A stretch of DNA of 64,000 nucleotides from the NCBI RefSeq assembly GCF_003665065.1, contig NZ_RCHR01000001.1, forward strand, positions 744,001 through 808,000, in the 5' to 3' direction. The notes beneath the pieces are model-generated. The model saw only the letters and a program-made list of their open reading frames with translations. It did not search any database and was not told where the DNA came from. The position numbers and the translations under genes were made by a program. Shown here piece after piece: positions 9,009-17,267 of the stretch (positions are counted from its first letter, which is position 1; every line of letters begins with the position of its first letter). Source of the stretch: Oceanobacillus piezotolerans. Its GTDB lineage: Bacteria > Bacillota > Bacilli > Bacillales > Amphibacillaceae.

Positions 9009-9149
9009 ATGAGGTTAAACATTTTTTTTCTCACAATAACGATTACAAAACGTGAGAATACACTTGAGGAAGCACTTCATAATGAAAATGTTGAAAGAAT
9101 TTTTGAAGAGAGCCGAAGAAGAGCAGACTATTATAATCGTCAATACTAA
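9009..9149 (+). CDS. yrzI: YrzI family small protein
   Basis: 46 aa: MRLNIFFLTITITKRENTL then an acidic helix EEALHNENVERIFEESR. This N-terminal strand plus TIxKRE turn is the YrzI pattern, a conserved small Bacillaceae protein of unknown function. Strong ribosome site GAGGAGGTGATTTGGA. A 21-aa ORF follows closely. Confidence 0.8.
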   Translation: MRLNIFFLTITITKRENTLEEALHNENVERIFEESRRRADYYNRQY

Positions 9150-9180
9150 TTTTCTTAATTTAAAAACATGAAAGGTGTGA

Positions 9181-9246
9181 ATGAAAATGATTTATATGAT
9201 TCAAGGACGTCAGGCAGTTTTATGGGTGGAGAAAGACACCACCTAA
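9181..9246 (+). CDS. 21-aa peptide ORF downstream of yrzI
   Basis: MKMIYMIQGRQAVLWVEKDTT, preceded by GAAAGGTGTGA. Small ORFs cluster around yrzI in other bacilli, which lends some support; otherwise unproven. Confidence 0.35.
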   Translation: MKMIYMIQGRQAVLWVEKDTT

Positions 9247-9398
9247 CAGTCTAAAATAATATAAAGAGAAGTTATTAATTCAGATTAGCATGCCGTTTTA
9301 ACTTAGGACCGCTCACTTCAACAGTTAATTTGTACTAATTTAAAGCGGTATTTGCACACACAAACTGATTATGATATAGTGTCAGGAAATCTTAACAG

Positions 9399-9443
9399 AA
9401 AAGCCTAATTCCTCGGTATTAGATTTGAGAAATTAGGCTTTTT
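9399..9443. terminator. Bidirectional-looking terminator
   Basis: AAAAGCCTAATT / AATTAGGCTTTTT stem separated by about 20 bases. Can serve the yrzI cluster on the plus strand. Confidence 0.75.
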
Positions 9444-9522
9444 ATATGTTTCATTCAAGCACCAGTTAATTCACAATCCTATGTTATGTAATTATGTTAT
9501 TCAAAAGTCACTCGATGTTTAG

Positions 9523-9972
9523 TTACTTGAGCAATTGCCTTAATTCTTCAGTCATTTCCTCAACTAATTCGGGTCTTCCATGAAACTGCGCAGGGGTATT
9601 TTGAAATAGTTCAATACTCCAGCCATAGTTCTTTTTCACGGCAACTAGAGTTTGATGGGCATTTACTGAAGGTTCAATATCTGATTTTCCAGGCGGAACC
9701 ATCCCTGCAATAGCGTGTAATATTGCAGCATCAGATCCCAGTGGCCTTATATCCTTAACTTTGGTCACAAAAGGAGCAGTAGGATGGTCCGCAAAGATGG
9801 GTTTGAGGTGCGATAAAATGTCCTCCTGACCAATTAACTTACTACCATCAAATCCAATCTGGACGCCGTGTTCTGCAAATAGTTCCGACATTCCTTGTGC
9901 ATCACGTCTATTCCATGCATCAATTAGTGTTTGATAAAGATTTTGAATTTCATTTTGAAATGAATCTTTCAT
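9523..9972 (-). CDS. SgcJ/EcaC-type NTF2-like protein
   Basis: 149 aa cystatin-like/NTF2 fold protein of the SnoaL/SgcJ group. The helix IQNLYQTLIDAWNRRDAQGM followed by FAEHGVQIGFDGSKLIGQEDI and the strand AILHAIAGMV are typical. Members include polyketide-tailoring proteins and many uncharacterised ones; a specific reaction cannot be assigned. First gene of the long minus-strand run. Confidence 0.75.
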   Translation of the reverse strand: MKDSFQNEIQNLYQTLIDAWNRRDAQGMSELFAEHGVQIGFDGSKLIGQEDILSHLKPIFADHPTAPFVTKVKDIRPLGSDAAILHAIAGMVPPGKSDIEPSVNAHQTLVAVKKNYGWSIELFQNTPAQFHGRPELVEEMTEELRQLLK

Positions 9973-10113
9973 AATCTATTCCTCCTTAATATGTGTGCAG
10001 TCCCTTCACAATATTATCTAAGTTTACCACAAACGTCTTCTATATTTACCTTAACATTAGGTTTATAGTTCTTCTGCATTTAATAAAATACCCCGTTTCC
10101 TGAACCAAATTAC

Positions 10114-10323
10114 TTAATTGTACTTCTCTTTGGATTTTGATATAAGATAAATTAATGATCCCCCAAAAACTAATCCTCCAGCAGCTATACCTAAGTAAAC
10201 AGCAGAATATGATAGTATTTCAATGTCGTTCCCCAAAATATAATCTTTAATAATAAATAGGATTGTAATTATGGTTGGAAATACTAGAGTCCAAAATAAC
10301 ATAATTTTTGGCCCTTTTTGCAC
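10114..10323 (-). CDS. Small two-helix membrane protein
   Basis: 69 aa from GTG behind GGGGGGAGACT. Hydrophobic segments at about residues 8-25 and 38-62, then a charged tail SKSKEKYN. No family recognised. Followed upstream in the genome by a type A element. Confidence 0.6.
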   Translation of the reverse strand: MQKGPKIMLFWTLVFPTIITILFIIKDYILGNDIEILSYSAVYLGIAAGGLVFGGSLIYLISKSKEKYN

Positions 10324-10346
10324 AGTCTCCCCCCTTTTTTTACGCT

Positions 10347-10433
10347 TATTCCACTATCCTTCCCCTTTAGTAAAAAATCTTCTACATAAAATAGCGTAAA
10401 TCCTTCTTGAATTAAAGCACCATTAGTTAAGAA
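10347..10433 (-). repeat. Dispersed element, type A
   Basis: ATTCCACTATCCTTCCCC box 2, TTAGTAAAAAATCTTCTAC, hairpin GTAAATCC/GAATTAAAG, box 1 GCACCATTAGTTAAGAAG. Box 1 ends one base before the stop of the next gene. Confidence 0.85.
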
Positions 10434-10434
10434 G

Positions 10435-10950
10435 CTAATAACTCCACTCTTCTTCTAAGATGGCGTAATAATACTCATCCCACCATTCATTACCCTGAGG
10501 TATACATTTCTTAAAATAGCCTTCCCTCCTCATTCCTATCTTCTCCATTACCCGATAAGAAGCTGTATTTTCTGGCTGACAAGTTGCTATAATTCTATGT
10601 ATCTTAAACTCCTCAAATCCACACTTTAATATAGAATGTGCAGCTTCAGATGCATAGCCTTTATTATAATATTTAGGATTGAATACCCAGCCAATTTCAT
10701 ATGTATGTTCACCAAAGTACTTATGAAAAACAATGTGTCCAATGAGAATATTTTCATCTTTTAATCTAACAGCAAATTTCTCTGGGTTATCGCCGGTATT
10801 TTTATCAATAAACTCTTTTGCTTTATCTTCAGTAAAAACATCTTCTGGTATATATTTCATTACCTTGTCATTTGAAGTATATTCTAGTAACGCTTGCCAA
10901 TCATTTAGTTGAAATTTTTGTATTAGCAACCTATTACTTTCTAAGTACAT
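10435..10950 (-). CDS. RimJ/RimL-type GNAT acetyltransferase
   Basis: 171 aa. Reads like N-acetyltransferases of the RimJ/L branch: ESNRLLIQKFQLNDWQAL start, GWVFNPKYYNKGYASEAAHSI acetyl-CoA motif cut to ARGYASEA-type NKGYASEA, and ATCQPENTASYRVMEKIGM then REGYF. Start at 10950 chosen because GGGGGAAT lies just upstream; the frame up to 11049 runs into an element fragment. Substrate unknown. Confidence 0.85.
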   Translation of the reverse strand: MYLESNRLLIQKFQLNDWQALLEYTSNDKVMKYIPEDVFTEDKAKEFIDKNTGDNPEKFAVRLKDENILIGHIVFHKYFGEHTYEIGWVFNPKYYNKGYASEAAHSILKCGFEEFKIHRIIATCQPENTASYRVMEKIGMRREGYFKKCIPQGNEWWDEYYYAILEEEWSY

Positions 10951-11011
10951 ATAGATTCCCCCATAAAAAAAGTCAATTACCTTATTTTTCTTTGTAGTAG
11001 TTATCTTTTCC

Positions 11012-11052
11012 CTGTTACACCAATCTACCCCTTTAGTAAAAAAGACCATCGT
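11012..11052 (-). repeat. Left half of a dispersed element, cut by an IS remnant
   Basis: ACCAATCTACCCCTTTAGTA box 2, then AAAAAAGACCATC; the copy stops where the IS3-type end begins (GTACTGTCCTGAACCCC). Confidence 0.6.
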
Positions 11053-11334
11053 ACTGTCCTGAACCCCAAAAGGTAGACTTAAGTATTTAAACAGCTAGTT
11101 CACTGGTATAAAGACGATATTCAACCGGACTCATACCAGACAACTTTGCTTTTATACGTTTGTTGTTATAGTAAAAAATATAATCACTTACTGCTTACTT
11201 AAGCTCTTCTCCATTGGTGAATTATCCAAGCAATTTCCTTTTCTGGACTTACTTTGAAATATATCATTATCTTTAAGTTACTTCACATATTGTTTCATTT
11301 GGTAGACCTAACCTTGATCAGAGTGTATGGTTTT
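11053..11334 (-). mobile_element. IS3 family (IS150 group) remnant
   Basis: The terminal TGTCCTGAACCCCAAAAGGT resembles IS150-type ends (TGTACTGACCCC...). On the minus strand fragments of the transposase OrfB C-terminus can be read: NCLDNSPME, then after an internal deletion YIFYYNNKRI and LSGMSPVEYRLYTSELAV followed by TAA at 11087. The catalytic core is gone, so it cannot move on its own. Confidence 0.8.
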
Positions 11335-11371
11335 TCGTAAATGTTACTTCACTATAATTGAGATTCCCAAT

Positions 11372-11950
11372 TTATAAAGGAGCGATTCTCTGTTTTTCAG
11401 CCTCTATAAAGTTATATACATTCAATATTTCTTTGTCATAGTCGTTATCTATTTCAAAATACTTAACACCTGCTTGTAAACATTTTGTTTTAAATATTTT
11501 ATGTTCCTTGATTAGTTCTTCGATTGTTCTTTCTTCTGGCCAACTCCGGAGTTCAACAGCATTCCTATATTTCACTATTTTGGTTTCAAAGTTTTCTTGA
11601 ATATAATCCGTCGAAAAACCTAAGAATACTGGAATAATCTTTTCTGAATAATTGATGTCAAAGTCCTTTAGATAGTGGGGCAATATATAGCTTCCTTCAA
11701 TAATAATATGTTGTTCATTCTCGATATTTGTCATAATGATCCCTTTTAATATTGGCCAGAGATGATCTCCAATGACTTCGGTACCGTCTAGTGGTGTGAA
11801 TCCACAATTCTTATCTCCTCTGTACAAGCCCATTTTTAAATGATCTACAGAAAGAAAAGAAATATGATATTTTTCTAGTAACTTTTGAGCCATCAAGGTT
11901 TTCCCAGTTCCACTTACAGCACTTATTAAAATAACCATATATTGCTCCAT
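11372..11950 (-). CDS. P-loop kinase-like ATPase
   Basis: 192 aa with an N-terminal Walker A (SAVSGTGKTLMAQ) and a lid region resembling small-molecule or 2-phosphoglycerate kinases (SVDHLKMGLYRG, IIIEGSYILPHYL). The PEERTIEELIKEH helix and overall length fit a nucleotide or metabolite kinase. Substrate unknown. No neighbour suggests a pathway. Confidence 0.75.
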   Translation of the reverse strand: MEQYMVILISAVSGTGKTLMAQKLLEKYHISFLSVDHLKMGLYRGDKNCGFTPLDGTEVIGDHLWPILKGIIMTNIENEQHIIIEGSYILPHYLKDFDINYSEKIIPVFLGFSTDYIQENFETKIVKYRNAVELRSWPEERTIEELIKEHKIFKTKCLQAGVKYFEIDNDYDKEILNVYNFIEAEKQRIAPL

Positions 11951-11979
11951 TCTGATTTATTTGTTAGTTAACCGTTGAT

Positions 11980-12066
11980 TATTGCACTAAACTTCTCTTT
12001 TAATATAATTAGTTCAACAAAAAAGGTGGTTAATCCTTCTTGGATTAACTCACCCGTTAGTTTAAG
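11980..12066 (-). repeat. Dispersed element, type A
   Basis: ATTGCACTAAACTTCTC box 2, TTAGTTCAACAAAAAAGG, hairpin GGTTAATCC-TTCTT-GGATTAAC, box 1 CACCCGTTAGTTTAAG. Confidence 0.85.
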
Positions 12067-12183
12067 CACATCCTTCACAAGTTCAATAAATTTATGTAGA
12101 TAAGCAATTCACCATTTAATAAACAATTCAGCTCTTTTCAGTTAATCGTAAAAATTCATTCACGTCTTTGAGAAAAAAAACAA

Positions 12184-12387
12184 CTAAACGTTTTTCTTTC
12201 TAAAAAAATTAGAAATAACGAGTAGAATTACCCCTATTATGATTGATGGTAAGGCAAAAGGATAGAAGAATTCTGGAATATCTTCTGCCATCACACCGCT
12301 CTCACTAAAAAAAAATAATCCTGAAATAAAAAATAGAAAACCTAACCACCCAATTACCTTCCCAAACTTAGTATGTTTTTTCATCAT
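12184..12387 (-). CDS. Small two-helix membrane protein with decayed paralogue
   Basis: 67 aa: basic start MMKKHTKFGKVIG, two hydrophobic segments separated by SESGVMAEDIPEFFYPF, and a basic end FRKKN. Family not recognised. A frameshifted copy of the same gene is at 33548-33738, evidence that units in this region duplicate. Confidence 0.65.
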   Translation of the reverse strand: MMKKHTKFGKVIGWLGFLFFISGLFFFSESGVMAEDIPEFFYPFALPSIIIGVILLVISNFFRKKNV

Positions 12388-12431
12388 ATTTAGTCACCAA
12401 CCCACTTCATTTCTACTAAATAAATTAAAAA

Positions 12432-12490
12432 TAGAGAGCAATCATATTCTGATTCTCCTCTTCAACTCTTGCACCCGTTTGTTAAACAAA
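12432..12490 (-). repeat. Dispersed element, type B
   Basis: AGAGCAATCATATTCTGATT core, CTCTTCAACTCTTGCACCC and box 1 CCCGTTTGTTAAAC. Confidence 0.75.
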
Positions 12491-12503
12491 TTACATTACA
12501 TAT

Positions 12504-12770
12504 TTATTTTTTAATAATCACTCCACTTATAGTTCCTACCCATATTCCGAGTAAACTACTAAATGTAACCAATCCTAATCCCATACCTTCCCAACCACCG
12601 ACAACCTCTATGCTGTAAATAACAATTCCGACACAAACAAAACTCAATATGACAGAAATTAAAAATAAAGCTTTTCTAGAAATCTTACGAGATATAAAAA
12701 AGATGATAATGCCAACAACAATCCCAATGAGCAATATCGGTGACCATCCTTCTAACATTAAAGCATCCAT
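12504..12770 (-). CDS. Small three-helix membrane protein
   Basis: 88 aa. Start at 12770 (MDALMLEGW) because GGGAGAACAAC is just upstream; the frame extends to 12800 without a site. Three hydrophobic stretches, the last containing LGLVTFSSLLGIWVG. No family recognised. Confidence 0.6.
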   Translation of the reverse strand: MDALMLEGWSPILLIGIVVGIIIFFISRKISRKALFLISVILSFVCVGIVIYSIEVVGGWEGMGLGLVTFSSLLGIWVGTISGVIIKK

Positions 12771-12812
12771 TGTTGTTCTCCCTTTACTTATTTTTATCAA
12801 GCAATCTATAAC

Positions 12813-12900
12813 ATTCCTTGAAAGCTCTTGCCCTATTAATACATAACTTCAACGAAAATAAGCGATAATCCTTCTTGGCTTTTGCACCCGTTTGTTAAAT
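12813..12900 (-). repeat. Dispersed element, type A variant
   Basis: CTTGCCCTATTAATAC box 2, ACTTCAACGAAAATAAGCG, core GATAATCCTTCTTGG and box 1 GCACCCGTTTGTTAAAT. Upstream of a divergently oriented gene. Confidence 0.75.
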
Positions 12901-12951
12901 TAGTACTTGAATAATTAACATCTTTCCTCAATAATACCGACACGCAAATAA

Positions 12952-12980
12952 TTGACAAAATAATTTAATTGTGCTATAAT
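12952..12980 (+). promoter_or_regulatory. Consensus sigma-A promoter
   Basis: TTGACA, 17 bases, TATAAT: a perfect housekeeping promoter, 79 bases before the GTG start of the methyltransferase gene. Confidence 0.85.
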
Positions 12981-13010
12981 TTACAATTATCTTTATATTG
13001 TATATAATAG

Positions 13011-13043
13011 GATTCTCCTGGCCAGGGGAATCTTATTTTTATT
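13011..13043 (+). promoter_or_regulatory. Terminator-like leader hairpin
   Basis: GATTCTCCTGG / CCAGGGGAATC perfect stem with essentially no loop, followed by TTATTTTTATTT, in the 5' leader between promoter and gene. Looks like an attenuator or an mRNA-stabilising hairpin; which one is not decidable here. Confidence 0.55.
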
Positions 13044-13058
13044 TGGGAGGAAAATGGT

Positions 13059-13973
13059 GTGAAACAAAATGAGTCCAGTTTAACTTCCTTAGTATCGGCT
13101 TTTGGTCGAGAATATCACAGTAAATATGACAACCCAAAAATTTTTGATGATTTTATTGCAAACAAACTAATTTCCGAAGAAGAGTTTTCAGCTATCAGCC
13201 AGAATATGGTTAACGGTATTCAGTTTTTCAACAGAGATATTGGGCGCAGATTTAAAAATGATCCAAATGAAATTTTAAAATGGATTACCCAAGTCCAGCT
13301 TTCCCCAACACCACTAGCACGCGCTGCCTATTGTGAAAAAGTAGTGCTTAATGAAATCAAGTTAGGAGTAAAACAGTATGTCATACTTGGAGCTGGTTTA
13401 GATACTTTCGTTTTCCGATACCCAGAATTTAAAAATAGATTAGAGATATTCGAAATTGATCATCCAGCTACACAAGAATTAAAAAAAATAAAGTTGGAGG
13501 ATGCTAAACTTAATATCCCGGACCATCTTCATTTTGTTTCTATGGACTTTACTACTAAATTTTCTTATCAAGATTTAGCAGATGAAGGGTTTGATAACAA
13601 AAAAACATTCTTTAGCCTTTTGGGTGTTTCATATTATTTAACTAAAGAAGAAAATGTGGCCTTGATCAATCATTTATTTGCTAACGTTCCATCAGGTAGC
13701 TCTATTGTGTTTGACTATGCAGATGAAAACCTCTTTATAGAAAAAGGAATGTCTAATAGAGTGGAAAACATGGTAAAAATGGCTTCAGCAAGTGGTGAAC
13801 CAATGAAATCGAATTTCACTTATAATGAAATTGAGAATTTATTAGAAAAATCCGGTTTACTAATTTATGAACACTTATCACCAACTACGATAAATGACCT
13901 TTTCTTTGCAAATAGGACGGATTATTTATCTGCATTCGAGACCATCCATTTTATTCACGCTGTAAAGAACTAA
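13059..13973 (+). CDS. Class I SAM methyltransferase, LCM-like
   Basis: 304 aa, starting at GTG behind GGGAGGAAAATG. Resembles the leucine carboxyl methyltransferase-like family (PF04072, B. subtilis YktD): RAAYCEKVVLNEI, the SAM-binding VILGAGLDTFVFRYPE, acidic FEIDHPATQELKK and LGVSYYLTKEE. Substrate unknown; some relatives methylate polyketide-like small molecules. One of the few plus-strand genes of the run, with its own strong promoter and terminator. Confidence 0.85.
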   Translation: MKQNESSLTSLVSAFGREYHSKYDNPKIFDDFIANKLISEEEFSAISQNMVNGIQFFNRDIGRRFKNDPNEILKWITQVQLSPTPLARAAYCEKVVLNEIKLGVKQYVILGAGLDTFVFRYPEFKNRLEIFEIDHPATQELKKIKLEDAKLNIPDHLHFVSMDFTTKFSYQDLADEGFDNKKTFFSLLGVSYYLTKEENVALINHLFANVPSGSSIVFDYADENLFIEKGMSNRVENMVKMASASGEPMKSNFTYNEIENLLEKSGLLIYEHLSPTTINDLFFANRTDYLSAFETIHFIHAVKN

Positions 13974-13986
13974 TTTTGTAATTCAA

Positions 13987-14026
13987 TAGCCTCTTAATCA
14001 TTATGATGATTAAGAGGCTATTATTA
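13987..14026. terminator. Intrinsic terminator after methyltransferase
   Basis: ATAGCCTCTTAATCAT / ATGATTAAGAGGCTAT stem then TTATTATT; symmetrical enough to work in both directions. Confidence 0.85.
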
Positions 14027-14056
14027 TTATATGAGCAAAGTATCAATTAATTTCTT

Positions 14057-14142
14057 TCATTAAACTAATCTGTCCCTTTAGTTCAATAACTTCTACAGAG
14101 CTTTTATCCTTGTAGAATTAAAGCCCCCGTTTGTTGAAGAAG
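14057..14142 (-). repeat. Dispersed element, type A-like
   Basis: TTCATTAAACTAATCTGTCCC box 2, TTAGTTCAATAACTTCTAC, CTTTTATCCTTGTAGAATTAAAG core, box 1 CCCCGTTTGTTGAAGAAG directly abutting the next stop codon. Confidence 0.85.
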
Positions 14143-14397
14143 TTAATTCATAAAAGAATGTATCTTCTCTTTCAATCCAGCATTATTTGTATAAATAATA
14201 TAAGTTTCAGAATCTGTGTTTATTACTACTCTCTCTGTGTGCCCGTATGGAAGACCAATCCTAATTCCATTTTTAACTTTTCCAGCGTAAGTATCATCAT
14301 TTAAAACTTCTATTATTTTGGAAAATGGTATCTCAATGTTACTTAATTGCCATTTAATATGTAATGCCTCATTCTTTTTAGTCACCTTTACTTCCAT
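14143..14397 (-). CDS. SunI/YnzG family protein (bacterial PH-like)
   Basis: 84 aa starting at 14397 (MEVKVTKKNEALHIKWQL) behind GGGGGTGATAGGA. The KWQLSNIEIPFSKIIEV and GIRIGLPYGHTERVVI strands match the SunI/YnzG group; B. subtilis SunI is a sublancin immunity protein but has a membrane anchor that is missing here. No bacteriocin gene is nearby, so an immunity role is only a possibility. Confidence 0.7.
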   Translation of the reverse strand: MEVKVTKKNEALHIKWQLSNIEIPFSKIIEVLNDDTYAGKVKNGIRIGLPYGHTERVVINTDSETYIIYTNNAGLKEKIHSFMN

Positions 14398-14466
14398 TCC
14401 TATCACCCCCATCTAGAATAATTCATACGGACATATACATAAAAAGTTTCATAGCTGCAAAAACCT

Positions 14467-14516
14467 CTCTAAAGACAATCTCTTTAATGTATTAAAGCAT
14501 CCGTTAATTGAAGAAG
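14467..14516 (-). repeat. Dispersed element, type C (short)
   Basis: AAAGACAATCTCTTTAATG core and box 1 AAAGCATCCGTTAATTGAAGAAG cut at 14516; left half not recognisable. Confidence 0.65.
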
Positions 14517-14544
14517 ATTGACTTATTATCCTAATAGCTTTGTT

Positions 14545-15510
14545 TTATATTTTAATCAAAACTTTTCCTTTATAATTACGGCTTTCAATTAATTTATGAG
14601 CCAATGCAGCATCGTTTAAATTAAACACTTGTGCGATAGGAATAGATACTTTGTTTAAAGCAAATAGTTCTATAACTTTTTCCGCAATAGGCCTTAATCG
14701 TGCTGGATTGAGTTCCCTAGTTGTACCCAAACTAAAACCTTTAATGTTCCTACAACTACTATGAACATCACTTGTTTTAATTGTACCTGCTTCACCACTG
14801 CTATTTCCAAATTGAACAAGAGTACCATAAAAAGCTAAGCAATCTAAACTCCTACTGGTCACTTCTCCAGCAACCGAATCGAAAATAACATTAGCCCCCA
14901 AATTATTAGTCTCCTTTAAAACCTTTTCAGTAAAAGTTTCGTAGGTACATACAACATCAGCACCTAACTTCTTAACATAGGATTCTTTATCCAAAGTACC
15001 GACAGTGCCAATAATTTTATGGACACCTGCTATTTTGGCTAATTGAATTAACATCGTACCTACTCCACCACCCGCACTATGAATAACTATGGTGTCCGAT
15101 TTTTTTACTTGCCCAATTTCATGGAGTAGAATATAAGATAAAAATGAAACTGTTGGCATTGCTGCCGCTTGGTCAAATGGTAGACTGTCTGGAATTTTAA
15201 AAACTAACTTCTCATTTGCTACGACATACTCAGCATAGGATCCGTTTTTAGGAAAAGCAATTACCCGATCTCCCACTGAAAATGTTGAATTAGGAGATAC
15301 CTCTTTTACAACCCCCGAAATATCAAGTCCAAGCATCAAAGGAAAAGTCCCTTTTCCCTTATTTCCTACACGCTTTTTAATATCTGCATAATTAACACTT
15401 GTGTATGATACTTTAATTAAAACCTCGTTATCACCAATAGTGGGTGTATCAACATCTGTATATGAGAGTACATTTACATCACCAAATTCATTTTGTATCA
15501 CAGCTTTCAA
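14545..15510 (-). CDS. Quinone oxidoreductase-type zinc-independent alcohol dehydrogenase
   Basis: 321 aa medium-chain dehydrogenase/reductase of the quinone oxidoreductase (zeta-crystallin) branch, NADPH dependent. N-terminal GroES-like domain (VSYTSVNYADIKKR, GLDISGVVKEV), then Rossmann fold with IHSAGGGVGTMLIQLAK and GADVVCTY. The zinc ligands of true alcohol dehydrogenases are absent. Probably reduces a quinone or enone; substrate unknown. ATATAAAATTG precedes the start with AGGAGG in the leader. Confidence 0.88.
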   Translation of the reverse strand: MKAVIQNEFGDVNVLSYTDVDTPTIGDNEVLIKVSYTSVNYADIKKRVGNKGKGTFPLMLGLDISGVVKEVSPNSTFSVGDRVIAFPKNGSYAEYVVANEKLVFKIPDSLPFDQAAAMPTVSFLSYILLHEIGQVKKSDTIVIHSAGGGVGTMLIQLAKIAGVHKIIGTVGTLDKESYVKKLGADVVCTYETFTEKVLKETNNLGANVIFDSVAGEVTSRSLDCLAFYGTLVQFGNSSGEAGTIKTSDVHSSCRNIKGFSLGTTRELNPARLRPIAEKVIELFALNKVSIPIAQVFNLNDAALAHKLIESRNYKGKVLIKI

Positions 15511-15655
15511 TTTTATATAACCTCCTTTTTTAACTTAACAAATATTTTATCACCTCATTAATTAAAAAAATTGAATAGATTTATCTATTCCTATAAGTAG
15601 TACTTATCAGTTATAAATAATCTCCTCCTATTCTTCAATACGGAAAAGCCGATTT

Positions 15656-15745
15656 CCTTCTTAAACTAGGCTGCTCAATTTGTAAAAAAAGATCGCCTTA
15701 AAGACGATTTCATTACATTATTAAAGCACCAGTTAATACAATGAG
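15656..15745 (-). repeat. Dispersed element, type C
   Basis: CTTAAACTAGGCTGCTC box 2, AAAAAAAGATCGCCTTAAAG / CGATTTC hairpin, ATTAAAGCACCAGTTAATAC box 1. Confidence 0.75.
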
Positions 15746-15763
15746 AATGAATAAAGCTCTTAT

Positions 15764-16222
15764 TCACTTTAAAAGAACTTGCTTCATACTTTTAATTATC
15801 CCCATATGTAGATTTTCATGGTTCATATGAAAAACAACCATGTCTCCTAATGTTCTCATACCTAAAAAAGGCTCTTTTAGTGGCTCACCAAGATGTCCCT
15901 TACAAGTTTCTTCAATAAGAATAGGTTGCTCTTTCAGCTGTATTATTAACTTATCCATTGACGGAGGTTGTTCTGTCCAATTTTCTGGTTTACTCCCTCT
16001 CGGAAACATCAGGTGATAAGAGAGAGGCATTTGTCTCTCCTTACCTACAGCTGGAAACATAGTATTGTCCCAACCTACTAAAATATGACCAGCATTCCAG
16101 CGAATACTGTTATTATGGCCATGAGGAATTCGGTCGGCGACTTCCTCGGGAATTGTACGAAGAAATTCAACAGTCCATTTACGCCACATTTTCATTTGTT
16201 CAAATAATTGTTCTTCCCTCAT
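15764..16222 (-). CDS. DinB family protein
   Basis: 152 aa four-helix bundle of the DinB/YfiT type, metal-binding proteins including thiol S-transferases and DNA-damage-induced proteins. Metal-ligand-like histidines are in RWNAGHILVGWDN and VFHMNHENLHMG. Start at 16222 (MREEQ) has AAGGGG nine bases upstream; the ATG at 16231 overlaps that site. Confidence 0.85.
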   Translation of the reverse strand: MREEQLFEQMKMWRKWTVEFLRTIPEEVADRIPHGHNNSIRWNAGHILVGWDNTMFPAVGKERQMPLSYHLMFPRGSKPENWTEQPPSMDKLIIQLKEQPILIEETCKGHLGEPLKEPFLGMRTLGDMVVFHMNHENLHMGIIKSMKQVLLK

Positions 16223-16405
16223 AAATCTCATCCCCTTATCCCATAATATTCAGCATATTTAACACTCGCGCCTTATTGCAGCTGACCGTTCTGCACATCT
16301 ATGCTTTCCGGAAAATCCTATTTTACCTAGTTCTCCTTCGCTATATGTAAAAAAGATGACTTGCATAAGAAATTAATTCAATTAAGCCATAGTGTTTTAC
16401 TACAA

Positions 16406-17062
16406 CTAGAGCGTTTCATCCAATTTCTGAATCTTTGAGTGGGAAATTAAGTAAACATCGCCTACAACATCGATTTTGTCTCCCTTTACACGCACAGCGC
16501 AATCTTTGTTCGATGCATAAATATTTATTTTTTCTGATAGGAGAGATAGTTCGCTTTGAACCTGTGCAATGTTATTTTCAAGATCAAAATGGGACAGGAC
16601 GGAAAAGTTGTCAAGACCAATTCCGTCGTAAACAGAGCTCGTTTCAACTTGGTATCCAAAGTTTTTCGAGCATAACCATTTAACGGACATGTTGATTGCC
16701 CCAGCGCTTGCTCCCATCACAATAGCGCTGCTCTTTTTAATCGCTTCTGACAATTCATATTGCATCAAGAAGCTATTTTGTTTAATAGTATTCCCCCCCA
16801 ACAAGAAAATGACTGAAGCATTTTGAATTATCGTTTGGGCATCTTCCTTCTGTACGCGATAATTAATTAAATGATATTTATCAAACATAATGCCCGCCTG
16901 GTCAAGCCACGAGCGTTCAGTAGCACCATCATCCTCATAAATAGATGGATTCGAGCTAATCATAGCAAGCGATTTTCTATCAGTTATATCCTCCTGTAAT
17001 ACCCTGCCCAGATTCTCTGGGAAAAAATGGTTAAACCAACCTAAATAATAGTGAGTTTTCAT
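16406..17062 (-). CDS. Peptidase S51 (dipeptidase E-like)
   Basis: 218 aa serine peptidase of the S51 family with a class I glutamine amidotransferase-like fold; family members cleave Asp-X dipeptides or cyanophycin products. The nucleophile lies in VMGASAGAINMS, preceded by IFLLGGNTIKQ. Start at 17062 (MKTHYY) is chosen for its GGGGGTACTT site; the longer frame to 17113 lacks one. The region 16223-16405 holds no recognisable element. Confidence 0.85.
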   Translation of the reverse strand: MKTHYYLGWFNHFFPENLGRVLQEDITDRKSLAMISSNPSIYEDDGATERSWLDQAGIMFDKYHLINYRVQKEDAQTIIQNASVIFLLGGNTIKQNSFLMQYELSEAIKKSSAIVMGASAGAINMSVKWLCSKNFGYQVETSSVYDGIGLDNFSVLSHFDLENNIAQVQSELSLLSEKINIYASNKDCAVRVKGDKIDVVGDVYLISHSKIQKLDETL

Positions 17063-17180
17063 AAGTACCCCCATAGCAAATTGTAAATAACATTTATTCC
17101 TAGCGTCACTCATTCTGTTTTCTTGTCACCAACAATATACTCTCCAAATGGCCCGATTGTTGAAAAACAGTTAAACAACG

Positions 17181-17260
17181 CTCTTCAACTAAATTCCTCG
17201 TTTAGTAAGATATCTACCATATAAAATAGCGTTAATCCTTCTTAGATTAATAGGGTTATG
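17181..17260 (-). repeat. Dispersed element, type A with altered right end
   Basis: CTCTTCAACTAAATTCCTCG box 2, TTTAGTAAGATATCTACC, hairpin GTTAATCC-TTCTTA-GATTAAT; box 1 replaced by AGGGTTATG. An upstream CCCGATTGTTGAA at 17153-17165 is also shared with other copies. Confidence 0.75.
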
Positions 17261-17267
17261 TTATACT

